From contig JAEUPE010000037.1 of NCBI GenBank assembly GCA_016790435.1, positions 1-64,000 on the forward strand: a DNA stretch of 64,000 nucleotides, written 5' to 3'. The notes beneath the pieces were generated by a model. The model made no database searches. It saw only the letters and a program-made list of their open reading frames with translations, and was not told where the DNA came from. Made by a program: the position numbers and the translations under genes. Shown one piece after another: positions 33,783 to 42,700 of this stretch. Origin of the DNA: Rubrivivax sp. Lineage in GTDB: Bacteria > Pseudomonadota > Gammaproteobacteria > Burkholderiales > Burkholderiaceae_C. The stretch's first letter is position 1, and the number at the start of each line of letters is the position of its first letter.

Positions 33783-36332
33783 ATGCTGTTCCTGTACGCA
33801 CGCGGAGGCGTCGCGTGGGTGCTGGGCTTCGTCGCGCTGGTGCCGTGGCTGCACACGCTGGATGCCAAACCCATGGCCACCTCGGTGGCGCGCACGCTGG
33901 GCAACGCGTGCGTGATGTCGGTGGCCCTCACGGCCGCGATGTTTGCTTGGTTCGGGCTCTCGATGGGCCGCTATGCGCAGGTGAACGAGGCCCTGGGCCT
34001 GGGCGTTCTGCTGTTGCTGGCGCCGGTGTTCCAGCCGCAGGTGCTGGCGTTCGCGCTGGTGCGCCACCTCGCGCGGCGCCGCCATGGCCCGGTGATCGGG
34101 GCGCTGGCTGGGGGCGCGGCCTGGGTGGCCACGGAGTGGGCCATGCCGAAGCTGCTGGGCGACACGCTGGGCCACGGGCTGTACCCGTCGGCGCTGCTGC
34201 GGCAGGCGGCCGATGTCGGTGGGGCTGCGGGCCTGACGCTGCTGCTGCTGTGGGCCAACGAAGCGGTCCTGGCTTCATGGGTCTCATGGTCCACCGCAGC
34301 CTCGCGTGCCCCATCTGCGATCTCGGCGGCCTCGGCGCGGCGCGCAGGCCGCGCCCGCGCCGTCGCCCGGCCGCTGGCGCTGGCGGTGGGGGGGCCGCTG
34401 CTGCTGGCCGCGTATGGCCTCGTGAACCCCACCGCTTCCCCGGAGCCGCCCGGGCCCGCGGGCCAGCGCCTACGCATGGGCCTCGTCCAGTCCAACATCG
34501 TCGACTACGAACGCCTGCGCCGAGAGAAGGGCGCCGGCGCGGTCGTGCGCGAGATCCTCGACACGCACTATGCGATGAGCTACGACGCGGTGGAGCGCCA
34601 GAAGGCGCAGGCCCTGTTGTGGTCGGAGACCGTCTACCCCACCACCTTCGGCCGCCCGAAGAGCGAAGCCGGCGCCGAGCTCGACCGCGAGATCCTCGGC
34701 ATCGTCGATGCGGCGGGGGTGCCGCTGGTGTTCGGCACGTACGACCGTGACCCGGAGGGGGCTGGGGGCGAGTACAACGCCGCCGCCTTCGTTGCGCCCG
34801 GCACGGGCATCGTGGGCTCCTATCGCAAGACGCGGCTATTCCCCTTCACCGAGGCCCTGCCGGCGTGGCTAGAGGGGCCGCTCGAACCTCTCGTGCGCGG
34901 CTGGTTGCCGTGGGCCGGCACCTGGCGCCCTGGCAACGGGGCACGCGTGTTCCCCCTGCGGCTGGCCGACGGCCGCGAGATCCCGGTGCTGCCGCTGATC
35001 TGCCTGGACGACGTGGACACTGGCCTCGCCATCGACGGCGCGCGTCTGGGTGCGATGCTGATCCTCACGATGTCCAACGACTCGTGGTTCACCGGGCACC
35101 CGCAGGGCGCGCAGCTGCACCTGGCGGTGGCCGCCTTTCGCAGCATCGAGACGCGCCTGCCGCAGTTCCGCGTCACCTCCAACGGCTACAGCGCGGTGAT
35201 CGATGCGAGCGGCGAGGTGCTGGCCGACACGCGCATGGGCGAGCGCACGCTCGTCGTCGGCGAGCTGCCCGTGCGCGAACCGGCGCGCACCTTGATGGTG
35301 GCCTGGGGCGATTGGGTCGGCCGCGCGGGGGCGTTGTTCCTGCTGACACTAGCGGTGCTGGCCGGCTGGCGGGCGTGGAGTGCGCAGCATCCGGGGATGA
35401 GCGCACCAGCGCATGCGGCCGAGGGGGCAACTGCCTTGCCCGAGCAAGTGGCCTTGTTGACCCCGGCGGTGCGCTGGACCGCCGGCGCCTTGCGCGCCTT
35501 CGCGTATGGCAGCCTGCTCTGGCTGGCGGCCACCGTGGTGGCCGGCGAAGGGGCGCTGGCCACCAACACGCTGGCCCAGGTCCGTGCCTTCTTGGCGCTC
35601 GTGCTGGCCCCGGAAGCCGCGGCCCGTGGCCTGCTGTGGGCCAGCCGCGTCACGCTTTCGCTGCAAGCGGGCCTGCTGGTGCTGACCCGCGGCGCACGCC
35701 GCATCGAGCTGTCACTGCGCGAGGTGGCATCCTTGCGGGCCTGGCGCGTGCCCAGTCCCGGCCCCGGGGTCTCGCTGCAGATGGCATCGGGCGCGACGTG
35801 GGGCTACGCACTGGCGGGTATCGATGCCTTCGCGCTGCGGGCCGCACTGGCGGCGCAGGCGCCGCCGTCCGCTCCGTCCGGGCAAGACGCCGATATCGGC
35901 GGCACTGCTGCCGCTGTGCAACCCGTGTCACCCCGTTGGGCGGCCTGTTTCGCGCAGGCTGTCACGGCGCCCCGCGGCAGCCGCTTCCTTCACCATCCGC
36001 TTGCCAAGTTCGTCGCCTTCCCTTTCCTGCTGGCGATACCGGCCTTTCGGCTGCACCAGCACATCGCTTTCGGCGGCGGCTTGGGCGAGTACCAGCTGTT
36101 CGGCCTGGCAGCCTTTGCCAAGGGGTTCGCGTTGTGGTGGGCGGCATGGGGCATCGGCGTCGTCCTGGTGGCCGCCGTGCTGCGCGCGGCGATCGAATGC
36201 AGCACGCTGGCGGTGGTGCTGTGGCGCCCGGCGCGCGTGCTCGAAGTCCGGCATCGGCTGGAGCAGCTTGGCCTGGCCGCGCTGTACCTCGGCATCCCGG
36301 CCTGGCTTGCGATGCGATTCGCGGGCGCCTGA
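33783..36332 (+). CDS. Lnt-like carbon-nitrogen hydrolase/acyltransferase with long C-terminal extension
   Basis: 849 aa from the first ATG; classical Lnt is about 510 aa. The N-terminal multi-helix region is followed by a nitrilase-like domain (about residues 232-495) with the triad Glu in LLWSETVYPT, Lys in YRKTRLFPFTEA and Cys in LICLDDVD, plus MSNDSWFTGHPQG, as in apolipoprotein N-acyltransferase. A further 330 residues carry more hydrophobic segments and a soluble piece (RRIELSLREVASLRAW). The first helix appears to begin upstream (GVIAFWAGVLASALMLFLYA), where only CTG 33702 with GGAAGG at 33684-33689 is available, so the true start is uncertain. It may acylate envelope proteins or sugars. 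Confidence 0.82.
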   Translation: MLFLYARGGVAWVLGFVALVPWLHTLDAKPMATSVARTLGNACVMSVALTAAMFAWFGLSMGRYAQVNEALGLGVLLLLAPVFQPQVLAFALVRHLARRRHGPVIGALAGGAAWVATEWAMPKLLGDTLGHGLYPSALLRQAADVGGAAGLTLLLLWANEAVLASWVSWSTAASRAPSAISAASARRAGRARAVARPLALAVGGPLLLAAYGLVNPTASPEPPGPAGQRLRMGLVQSNIVDYERLRREKGAGAVVREILDTHYAMSYDAVERQKAQALLWSETVYPTTFGRPKSEAGAELDREILGIVDAAGVPLVFGTYDRDPEGAGGEYNAAAFVAPGTGIVGSYRKTRLFPFTEALPAWLEGPLEPLVRGWLPWAGTWRPGNGARVFPLRLADGREIPVLPLICLDDVDTGLAIDGARLGAMLILTMSNDSWFTGHPQGAQLHLAVAAFRSIETRLPQFRVTSNGYSAVIDASGEVLADTRMGERTLVVGELPVREPARTLMVAWGDWVGRAGALFLLTLAVLAGWRAWSAQHPGMSAPAHAAEGATALPEQVALLTPAVRWTAGALRAFAYGSLLWLAATVVAGEGALATNTLAQVRAFLALVLAPEAAARGLLWASRVTLSLQAGLLVLTRGARRIELSLREVASLRAWRVPSPGPGVSLQMASGATWGYALAGIDAFALRAALAAQAPPSAPSGQDADIGGTAAAVQPVSPRWAACFAQAVTAPRGSRFLHHPLAKFVAFPFLLAIPAFRLHQHIAFGGGLGEYQLFGLAAFAKGFALWWAAWGIGVVLVAAVLRAAIECSTLAVVLWRPARVLEVRHRLEQLGLAALYLGIPAWLAMRFAGA

Positions 36333-36487
36333 GGGCTCGCCGCCGTCGCGCGGCGAGTCGGCCACGCTCCTGACCGGTGCACCACCCCCGGTCGCCAGGG
36401 GTTGACAACGGGCTGGTGCCGCCGAAGCATCGCGCACGGCCGCGCGACACGCGCAATCGATGCGCAATGCGGCAAACGGCAGGCACC

Positions 36488-37393
36488 ATGACACTTGCCA
36501 AGCGGATAGGAAAGTACCCGGTCATCCGCGAGATCGGCAAAGGCGCGATGGGCACGGTGTACGAGGGCTTCGACCCCGACACTGGCGAAAAGGTGGCGAT
36601 CAAGATCCTGCGTGCCGAGCACCTCGGCGACAGCAGCGCCGACTCGGCCAGCGCGCGCTTCGAGCGCGAGGCGCAAGCCACCCGCCGCCTGCGCCACCCG
36701 AACATCGTCGCGGTGCACGAATACGGCGAGCAGGGCCGCATCAAGTTCATCGCCATGGAGTTCCTCGACGGCCGGGAACTTCGGCAGCTGATGCGTGAGC
36801 GGGGCCGCTTCGGGCTCGACGACGCCGTCTTCGTCCTGCTGCAGTTGCTGGACGCCCTGGGCCACTCGCACCAGCACGGCGTCGTGCACCGCGACATCAA
36901 GCCTTCCAACGTCATGGTGATGGACGGCCTGCGCATCAAGGTGATGGACTTCGGCATCGCGCGCATCGAGAGCGCCAACTTCACGCAGATGGGCACGCTG
37001 CTCGGCACGCCGAGCTACATGTCGCCCGAGCAGGTGCGCGGCGAGGCGGTCGACGGCCGCGCCGACCTGTGGGCCGCAGGCGTCATGCTCCACGAGATGC
37101 TGGTCGGCCGCAGTCCGTTCGCTGCCAGGACGCCGTTCGAGGTGATGCAGAACGCGGCGTCCCTCGAGCTCGCGCCGGTGTCGTCGCTGGTGAGCGGATT
37201 GCCGACAGCTCTCGATGCCGTGATGCGCCGCGCGCTGGCCCGGCATCGCGACGAGCGCTTCCAGGAGGCGGGCGACTTCGCGCGTGAGTTGACGAAGGCG
37301 GCGGCCGCCGCCACCGACACGGTGGACCTGGAGCTGGCCTTCGAGCCGGCTGCGACGACGCGGCTCGAACCAACCGCGTCGGGCTCGCGCTAG
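36488..37393 (+). CDS. Serine/threonine protein kinase, Pkn2 family
   Basis: 301 aa, a bare kinase domain. Gly-loop GKGAMGTVYEG, catalytic Lys in VAIKIL, HRDIKPSN catalytic loop, DFGIAR, and the activation-segment end GTPSYMSPEQ are all intact, so it should be active. There is no transmembrane helix or PASTA-like sensor, only a short C-terminal tail rich in Ala/Thr. It is presumably cytosolic. The substrate is unknown; the convergent gene at 37442-38527 encodes a membrane protein that might be related, but there is no evidence for this. The ATG at 36464 would add eight residues. Confidence 0.92.
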   Translation: MTLAKRIGKYPVIREIGKGAMGTVYEGFDPDTGEKVAIKILRAEHLGDSSADSASARFEREAQATRRLRHPNIVAVHEYGEQGRIKFIAMEFLDGRELRQLMRERGRFGLDDAVFVLLQLLDALGHSHQHGVVHRDIKPSNVMVMDGLRIKVMDFGIARIESANFTQMGTLLGTPSYMSPEQVRGEAVDGRADLWAAGVMLHEMLVGRSPFAARTPFEVMQNAASLELAPVSSLVSGLPTALDAVMRRALARHRDERFQEAGDFARELTKAAAAATDTVDLELAFEPAATTRLEPTASGSR

Positions 37394-37441
37394 GCTTGCG
37401 GCGTCATTCCACGGGCTGCCGCGTGCGGGCCGTCCGATGGC

Positions 37442-38527
37442 TCAGGCGAGGCGGGCGTCCGCACCGGCCGGCGTGGCGGCGGTTGTGGTTGCGGCCGCGG
37501 CGGCTGCGGCGCGCGCCTTCTCGATGCCGCTTCGAACGTGAGCCTTCAGCTGTTCGCGCTGCCGCTTGTCCTTGTAGACGGCCGCGATCTCCGGCGAGTG
37601 GCCGTACATCGCCCAGGGCGCGTGCTCGGTCAGGAAGGCCAGGGCCTTGTCGACCACCGCCTCCTTGCCGCCCAACGTCACGGTGCCGCTTTCGAAGTTG
37701 AGCACGGCGGCGTAGGTCTTGCCGGCCGGAATCACGTAGTACATCTTCTTCTGCGTCACCTGCTTGAAGGCCCAGAGCAGCTGCGTCGCAGGCTGGATAT
37801 CGAGCTTGGTGAGCGACTGCGTGATGACGAAGCGCCGGGTCAGTGTCGTCGCGCCGACCTTGACCGTCTTGGCATTGGCAATGTCACGCTCGATGCTGGC
37901 CGACGCCGCGGGCAAGGACTGGTTCGCCACGAAGGGCTTCACCGCTGGATGCGAGGTCGGTTGGCGCCAGCGAGCCAGACCCAACCCACCCCACACCAGG
38001 GCGGCCAGCGCGAGCAGGCCGCCCACCGGCAGCCAGATCGTGGCGCTGCCGGCGTAGTCGTGGGTGTCCATCATCTGCGGCAGGAAGCGGCTGCTCAGCG
38101 TCGCGCGCGATTCGGGCTTGTCGAGCAGCCGCGACATCGCTTCGGGGTCCGGCGGTGCCAGCGTGCCTTCGAGGAGGGCGGTCTGTCCCGGCACGCCCCT
38201 CACGAGCAGCAGCCGGTTGCCCACCTCGGCGACGAAGAACTCGGTCGACACGCTGCGGCTGCGCTCGATGCCGCGCTTCTTGCGCACCGTGATCACCTGC
38301 AGGCCGGTGGCATGCAGCTTGTCGGCCTGCACGCGGATCCAGCCGCGCGTGCTCGGCGCGGCGCCGATCAGTTCCTGCGCGCTGACCGGATGAGCGCCAC
38401 GAAAGTACTCGCGCACATAGCCCCAGTTCGCGCCGAGCAGCGTGACCAATACCCCGAGCACGATCGCCGACACGGCGAGTTGCTTGCCTGCCTGCCGGCG
38501 CGCGGCATCCACGATCCATGACGACAT
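37442..38527 (-). CDS. Membrane protein of unknown function, two transmembrane helices
   Basis: 361 aa. It starts at ATG 38527 with GGAGGGG upstream. A first helix near residues 18-38 (LAVSAIVLGVLVTLLGANW) and a second near residues 165-185 (IWLPVGGLLALAALVWGGLG) flank an extracytoplasmic-size domain of about 125 residues. The C-terminal half is soluble, with TQKKMYYVIPAGKTYAAVL, and ends in an Ala/Thr-rich tail. I do not recognise the family. It is convergent with the kinase gene. Confidence 0.8.
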   Translation of the reverse strand: MSSWIVDAARRQAGKQLAVSAIVLGVLVTLLGANWGYVREYFRGAHPVSAQELIGAAPSTRGWIRVQADKLHATGLQVITVRKKRGIERSRSVSTEFFVAEVGNRLLLVRGVPGQTALLEGTLAPPDPEAMSRLLDKPESRATLSSRFLPQMMDTHDYAGSATIWLPVGGLLALAALVWGGLGLARWRQPTSHPAVKPFVANQSLPAASASIERDIANAKTVKVGATTLTRRFVITQSLTKLDIQPATQLLWAFKQVTQKKMYYVIPAGKTYAAVLNFESGTVTLGGKEAVVDKALAFLTEHAPWAMYGHSPEIAAVYKDKRQREQLKAHVRSGIEKARAAAAAAATTTAATPAGADARLA

Positions 38528-38730
38528 GAGTTCCCCTCCGCGACTGGGCGTTCGAGCGAGCGGTTGAATGACCGTTGGGAGGATAGGGACATCTCCCTTG
38601 GCACAGGCGCGTTGCGCGGGGCAGGTTCGTCGAATCAGCCGCATCCGCAGCAGATTTCGCGGCCGATTTCGCGGCGGATTCGCGCGCTCCCGTCACGGCA
38701 CCCGTGGTGCCGGCGCCCGCCGGCGCCGCC

Positions 38731-39696
38731 TCAGGGCATGCGGCGTTCGCTCTTCTGGGCTTCGCTCAAGCCCTCGAGCAGCGCCATGTCGGCCTGCGAG
38801 GCGCTCCAGCGCAACTCGCGCCACGGTCGGTAGGCAGCCGAGTCGTACCAGGCGCGGAAGGCGGCTGCCGAGGGCCAGCGCTGCAGCAGGAGGCGGCGCG
38901 GTTCCCATTGACCCTCGATGACCTGGAAGTGCCCGCCCGCCACGAGGAACTCGCCGCCCGCGGCGCGCAGGCCCGGCATGTGACCCGGCGCATAGCGCGC
39001 CATGGGTGCGCTGTCGCGCACCGCCACATCGATGACCACCAACGCTGGCCGCTGCGTGGCCGCCGGCGCGGACGATGCAATGCCCTGCACCAGCACCATC
39101 TCGGTGTCGGCCGCGCGTTGGCGGATCTGCCGCCAAGGCGAATAGGGCGTGCTCTCGTACCACTGGAAGAAGACCTGGGCGCTCGGCCACTGGTGCACGA
39201 TCATGCGGCGCATCGGCCAGTCGCCCTCCACGGGCTGCGGAAGCGCGCCGGCGGCGAGGAACCGCCCACCGAAGGCGCCGATGGTGGGCAGGTGGCCCGC
39301 CAGGTAGTCGCCGAACGCGCGCTCGTCGCGGATCTGCACGCGCACGAGGGAGAAGACGGGATGGTCGGTCCACCCGCGCGACGACCCCGCCGGCGGCGAA
39401 GGCGAGCCGGGCACGGGCGAGGTGACGGCCGAGCCGGAGGGTGCGCCAGGGGCGCCGGCTGCGGCAGGTGCGCCCGGCCGCGCCGGCACGGGCGAAGTCA
39501 CCGCGGCTTCCGGAGCGGGTGTGGGCGCCTGAACGGGCGGTGGAGCCGCCGGAGGTGGCGGCGGCTGCACGGGGCCAGGCGCTGCCGGCGACGCCGTGGG
39601 TCGGACGGGCGAAGGCCCCGGGCCCGGTGCCGCGCACGCCGAGAGCAAGGCAGGCAAGCCGATCACGAACCGGCGGCGGTGCTCGAACGGAGCCAA
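38731..39696 (-). CDS. Lipoprotein with two DUF1330-like (dimeric alpha-beta barrel) domains
   Basis: 321 aa. I choose TTG 39696 because AGGAGG lies seven bases upstream and a lipoprotein signal follows (VIGLPALLSACAA, lipobox LSAC). A Pro/Ala-rich linker (about residues 30-125) leads to two tandem repeats of a DUF1330/ABM-type domain: YLAGHLPTIGAFGGRFLAAG with the tail FFQWYESTPYSPWRQIR, then YAPGHMPGLRAAGGEFLVAG with FRAWYDSAAYRPWRELR. DUF1330 proteins are usually single-domain and cytosolic, so a tandem surface-anchored form is unusual. The function is unknown. Confidence 0.8.
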   Translation of the reverse strand: MAPFEHRRRFVIGLPALLSACAAPGPGPSPVRPTASPAAPGPVQPPPPPAAPPPVQAPTPAPEAAVTSPVPARPGAPAAAGAPGAPSGSAVTSPVPGSPSPPAGSSRGWTDHPVFSLVRVQIRDERAFGDYLAGHLPTIGAFGGRFLAAGALPQPVEGDWPMRRMIVHQWPSAQVFFQWYESTPYSPWRQIRQRAADTEMVLVQGIASSAPAATQRPALVVIDVAVRDSAPMARYAPGHMPGLRAAGGEFLVAGGHFQVIEGQWEPRRLLLQRWPSAAAFRAWYDSAAYRPWRELRWSASQADMALLEGLSEAQKSERRMP

Positions 39697-39859
39697 GGTG
39701 TCCTCCTGTCGCTTCTGTTGCGCCGCGGCGCAGGGGCAGCCTGTCGTAGGCCGCCGCTCACGTATAGCACAGGCCCCTGCTCGCCGAGCCCCTGCTCGCC
39801 TTGCCCACCACGCGCCCACCACGCGCCCCGCACGGGCTGGTACGGGCCGGCACGGATTC

Positions 39860-39878
39860 GCTAGCGTCTGCCTAACGG
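39860..39878 (+). promoter_or_regulatory. Shared 19-bp upstream motif, copy 1
   Basis: GCTAGCGTCTGCCTAACGG lies 21 bases before the ATG of the membrane-protein gene at 39899. A copy differing at two positions occurs at 49000-49018, before the orthocaspase gene. CTAGCG and CCTAA are constant. It may be a promoter element for an alternative sigma factor or a regulator site. Confidence 0.45.
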
Positions 39879-39898
39879 TCGGCTGCGACAGTGCAAAC

Positions 39899-40546
39899 AT
39901 GACAATGATCCGCACGCCTTGGTTCGAACTCGAGCCCGTGATGGCTGCCTACGTCGCGGCCTGGACGCTCGCTGTCGTGTCGGCCCTGACGCATCTCTGG
40001 CTGAAGCGGCGCGAGTACGCCGAGGCCTACCTTGGTTATGGCGCCTTTCTCCTGGCGCCCTGGAAGGTGGGCTTCTTCGCGCTCGCCACGGCGCTGATCA
40101 CGTGGATGGCGCCGTACACGACCGACCCGACCTGGGACCGCATCGACGCGCCGCTGATGGCGACGCTGTCGTTCTTCTCCGCCGCCTGGGTGCTGGGGGT
40201 GCTGTACCGCTGGCGTCGCACGCCGCCGTCGCACCTGGCGGTGGCGGCGGTCCTGTGGATGCTCTCGGCCAGCTGGTGCTACGACGGATACCTGCTCTTC
40301 CGCGACGGCATGTACCCGATCACGTGGTGGTCGAACATCGTCGCCTCTTCCATTCTCTACATCATCGTGGGCCTGGTGTGGAACCTCGACGTGCGGCCGG
40401 GGCGTGGTGCCACCTTCGCCTTCATGGAGCCCACGTGGTTGCTGCCGCCCACGCCGGGCGCCACCACCCGCATCTTGCTCTGGGCGTCGCCGTTCCTGTT
40501 GCTGGGTGCGGCGAGCCTGGCGTACTTCGTCGACTGGGGGCGGTGA
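39899..40546 (+). CDS. Multi-pass membrane protein of unknown function
   Basis: 215 aa with about five or six hydrophobic segments (AAYVAAWTLAVVSALTHLWL, VGFFALATALITWMAP, a segment near residue 90, AVAAVLWMLSASWCYDGYL, NIVASSILYIIVGLVW, and a C-terminal helix). Start ATG 39899. No family is recognised. It is followed after 73 bases by the ABC exporter and may be co-transcribed with it. A 19-bp motif shared with the orthocaspase gene lies just upstream. Confidence 0.8.
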   Translation: MTMIRTPWFELEPVMAAYVAAWTLAVVSALTHLWLKRREYAEAYLGYGAFLLAPWKVGFFALATALITWMAPYTTDPTWDRIDAPLMATLSFFSAAWVLGVLYRWRRTPPSHLAVAAVLWMLSASWCYDGYLLFRDGMYPITWWSNIVASSILYIIVGLVWNLDVRPGRGATFAFMEPTWLLPPTPGATTRILLWASPFLLLGAASLAYFVDWGR

Positions 40547-40619
40547 GCGCGCCGGGGCACGCGACCCCGGCCGGGCACCCGCCGGAAGCGGCGCCGGAGC
40601 CGCCAGAACACAATCACGG

Positions 40620-42617
40620 ATGTTCGCCTTCTTCGAAAGCCGCATCCGCCCCACCGCGTCGACCGGCCCCGCCGGCAGCGCGCCGCCGCAGAGCCTGCTC
40701 GGCTTCTACTGGCACTTCGTCGGCCAGACGCGCGGCCTCTTCGGCCTCATGTTCCTCACCGGCCTGGCCGTCGCGCTGGTCGACACGCTGATCCCCATCT
40801 TCATCGGCAAGCTCGTGCGCTTGATGGAGTCCGCCGACCGCGTCACGGCCGTCGAGCAGGCGCTGCCCATGCTGCTGGGCATGGCCGCCGTGGTGCTCGT
40901 GCTGCGCCCGCTGGCGCTGATGACCGACAGCCTCGTGCGCAACAACGCGGTGGTGCCCGGCGTCACCAGCCTCATCCGCTGGCAGAGCCACTGGCACGTG
41001 GTGCGGCAGAGCTGGCCGTTCTTCCAGAACGATTTCGCCGGCCGCATCGCCAACCGCGTCATGCAGACCAGCAACGCCGTGCGCGAGAGCGTCGTCAGCT
41101 CGATCCGCGGCGTCTGGTACATCGTCGTCTACGGCGTCTCGGCGCTCGTGCTCATGAGCGCGGCCGACTGGCGGCTCGCCGTGCCCACCGTGCTGTGGTT
41201 CGCCGCCTACGTGCTCGTGCTGCGCCACTTCGTGCCCCGCATGCGCGACCTGGCCAAGGCGAGCAGCGAGCTGCGCAGCGCCGTCATGGGCCGCGTCGTC
41301 GACAGCTATACGAACATCCTCACCGTCAAGCTGTTCGCCCGGGCGCGCGACGAGGACGCCCACGTGAGGGAGACCATCGACGAGCACACCGTCGCCATCC
41401 AGGCGCACATGCGGCTCATCACGCGCTTCATGACGACGCTGTCGGCGCTCAACGCCCTGCTGCTCGTGAGCACGGCCGCCATCGGCATCGTGCTGTGGGG
41501 TCGCGGCGCGGTGGATGCCGGCACCGTGGCCACGGCGTTGCCGCTGGCGTGGACCATCGCCAACGTCGCCGGCTGGGTGAGCTGGGAAGTGACCGGCATC
41601 TTCGAGAACATCGGCGTCGTGCAGGAGGGCATGGAGACGATCGCCGTGCCGCACTCGCTCACCGACCAACCCGGTGCGCGCGAGCTCGAGGTGGGGCAGG
41701 GCGGCGTGCGGGGCGAAGTCCGCTTCGAGGGGGTCACGTTCACCTACGGCCGGCAGGACGGCAAGAGGGTGCTCGACACGCTGACCCTCGTCGTGAAGCC
41801 CGGCGAGCGGGTGGGCATCGTTGGCCGCTCCGGCGCCGGCAAGAGCACGCTCGTGAACCTGCTGCTGCGCTTCTACGAGCTCGAAGGCGGCAGCGTGCGC
41901 ATCGACGGCCACGACATCCGCGAGGTCACGCAGGAAAGCCTGCGCGCGGCCATCGGCATGGTCACGCAGGACACCTCGCTGCTGCACCGTTCGATCGCCG
42001 CCAACATCGGCTACGGCCGCCCGGGCGCCGGCCGCGAGGAGATCGTCGCTGCCGCGAAGCGGGCGCAGGCGCATGAGTTCATCCTGGGCCTTTCGGACTG
42101 GAAGGGGCGCACCGGCTACGACGCGCATGTCGGCGAGCGTGGCGTCAAGCTCTCCGGCGGGCAGCGCCAACGCGTGGCGATCGCGCGCGTGGTGCTCAAG
42201 GACGCGCCGATCCTGGTGCTGGACGAGGCGACCTCGGCGCTGGACAGCGAGGTCGAGCTCGCCATCCAGGAGCAGCTGCTCGGGCTGATGGAGGGCAAGA
42301 CGGTGATCGCCATCGCGCACCGCCTGTCGACCATCGCGCGCATGGACCGGCTCATCGTGCTCGACCAGGGCCGCATCGTCGAGCAGGGCACGCATGCCGA
42401 GCTCATTGCGCTCGGCGGACACTACGCGGCGCTGTGGGCGCACCAGAGCGGCGGCTTCCTGGCCGAGGACGTGGCCGGGCCGGCGGTGTCATCCGCTGCG
42501 CAGGCAGGAAACGTGCAGCCGCAGGCCTTGCTCGACCCCGGGCCGGTCGACGAGATGCGCACGGCCGAGCGCGCCGAGCCGGATGTCGACGCGGAGCCGG
42601 CGCCGGCGCGGAACTGA
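40620..42617 (+). CDS. ABC exporter, fused permease and ATPase (MsbA/HlyB-like)
   Basis: 665 aa half-transporter. Residues about 30-330 hold six membrane helices of the type IV exporter fold. The ATPase follows with Walker A GRSGAGKSTLVNLLL, signature KLSGGQRQRVAIARV, Walker B ILVLDEATSALD and switch AIAHRLSTIARMD. The C-terminal 50 residues are a variable acidic tail. It works as a homodimer, or with another half, to export lipids, drugs or peptides. Start ATG 40620 is selected by family alignment; the frame is open further back. The substrate is not identifiable. Confidence 0.93.
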   Translation: MFAFFESRIRPTASTGPAGSAPPQSLLGFYWHFVGQTRGLFGLMFLTGLAVALVDTLIPIFIGKLVRLMESADRVTAVEQALPMLLGMAAVVLVLRPLALMTDSLVRNNAVVPGVTSLIRWQSHWHVVRQSWPFFQNDFAGRIANRVMQTSNAVRESVVSSIRGVWYIVVYGVSALVLMSAADWRLAVPTVLWFAAYVLVLRHFVPRMRDLAKASSELRSAVMGRVVDSYTNILTVKLFARARDEDAHVRETIDEHTVAIQAHMRLITRFMTTLSALNALLLVSTAAIGIVLWGRGAVDAGTVATALPLAWTIANVAGWVSWEVTGIFENIGVVQEGMETIAVPHSLTDQPGARELEVGQGGVRGEVRFEGVTFTYGRQDGKRVLDTLTLVVKPGERVGIVGRSGAGKSTLVNLLLRFYELEGGSVRIDGHDIREVTQESLRAAIGMVTQDTSLLHRSIAANIGYGRPGAGREEIVAAAKRAQAHEFILGLSDWKGRTGYDAHVGERGVKLSGGQRQRVAIARVVLKDAPILVLDEATSALDSEVELAIQEQLLGLMEGKTVIAIAHRLSTIARMDRLIVLDQGRIVEQGTHAELIALGGHYAALWAHQSGGFLAEDVAGPAVSSAAQAGNVQPQALLDPGPVDEMRTAERAEPDVDAEPAPARN

Positions 42618-42633
42618 GCAGGGCGGCGGCATC

Positions 42634-42648
42634 GGCCCGCGGCGGGCC
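42634..42648. terminator. GC-rich hairpin between convergent genes
   Basis: GGCCCGC (42634-42640) and GCGGGCC (42642-42648) form an inverted repeat between the ABC exporter stop and the 3' end of the SGNH lipoprotein gene. It could act as a bidirectional terminator. There is no T-tract. Confidence 0.4.
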
Positions 42649-42700
42649 GATGTGAGCAGTGGCCCCCGGTCCGCTTTGGCCGGATCGAAGCGCCGCCCGA

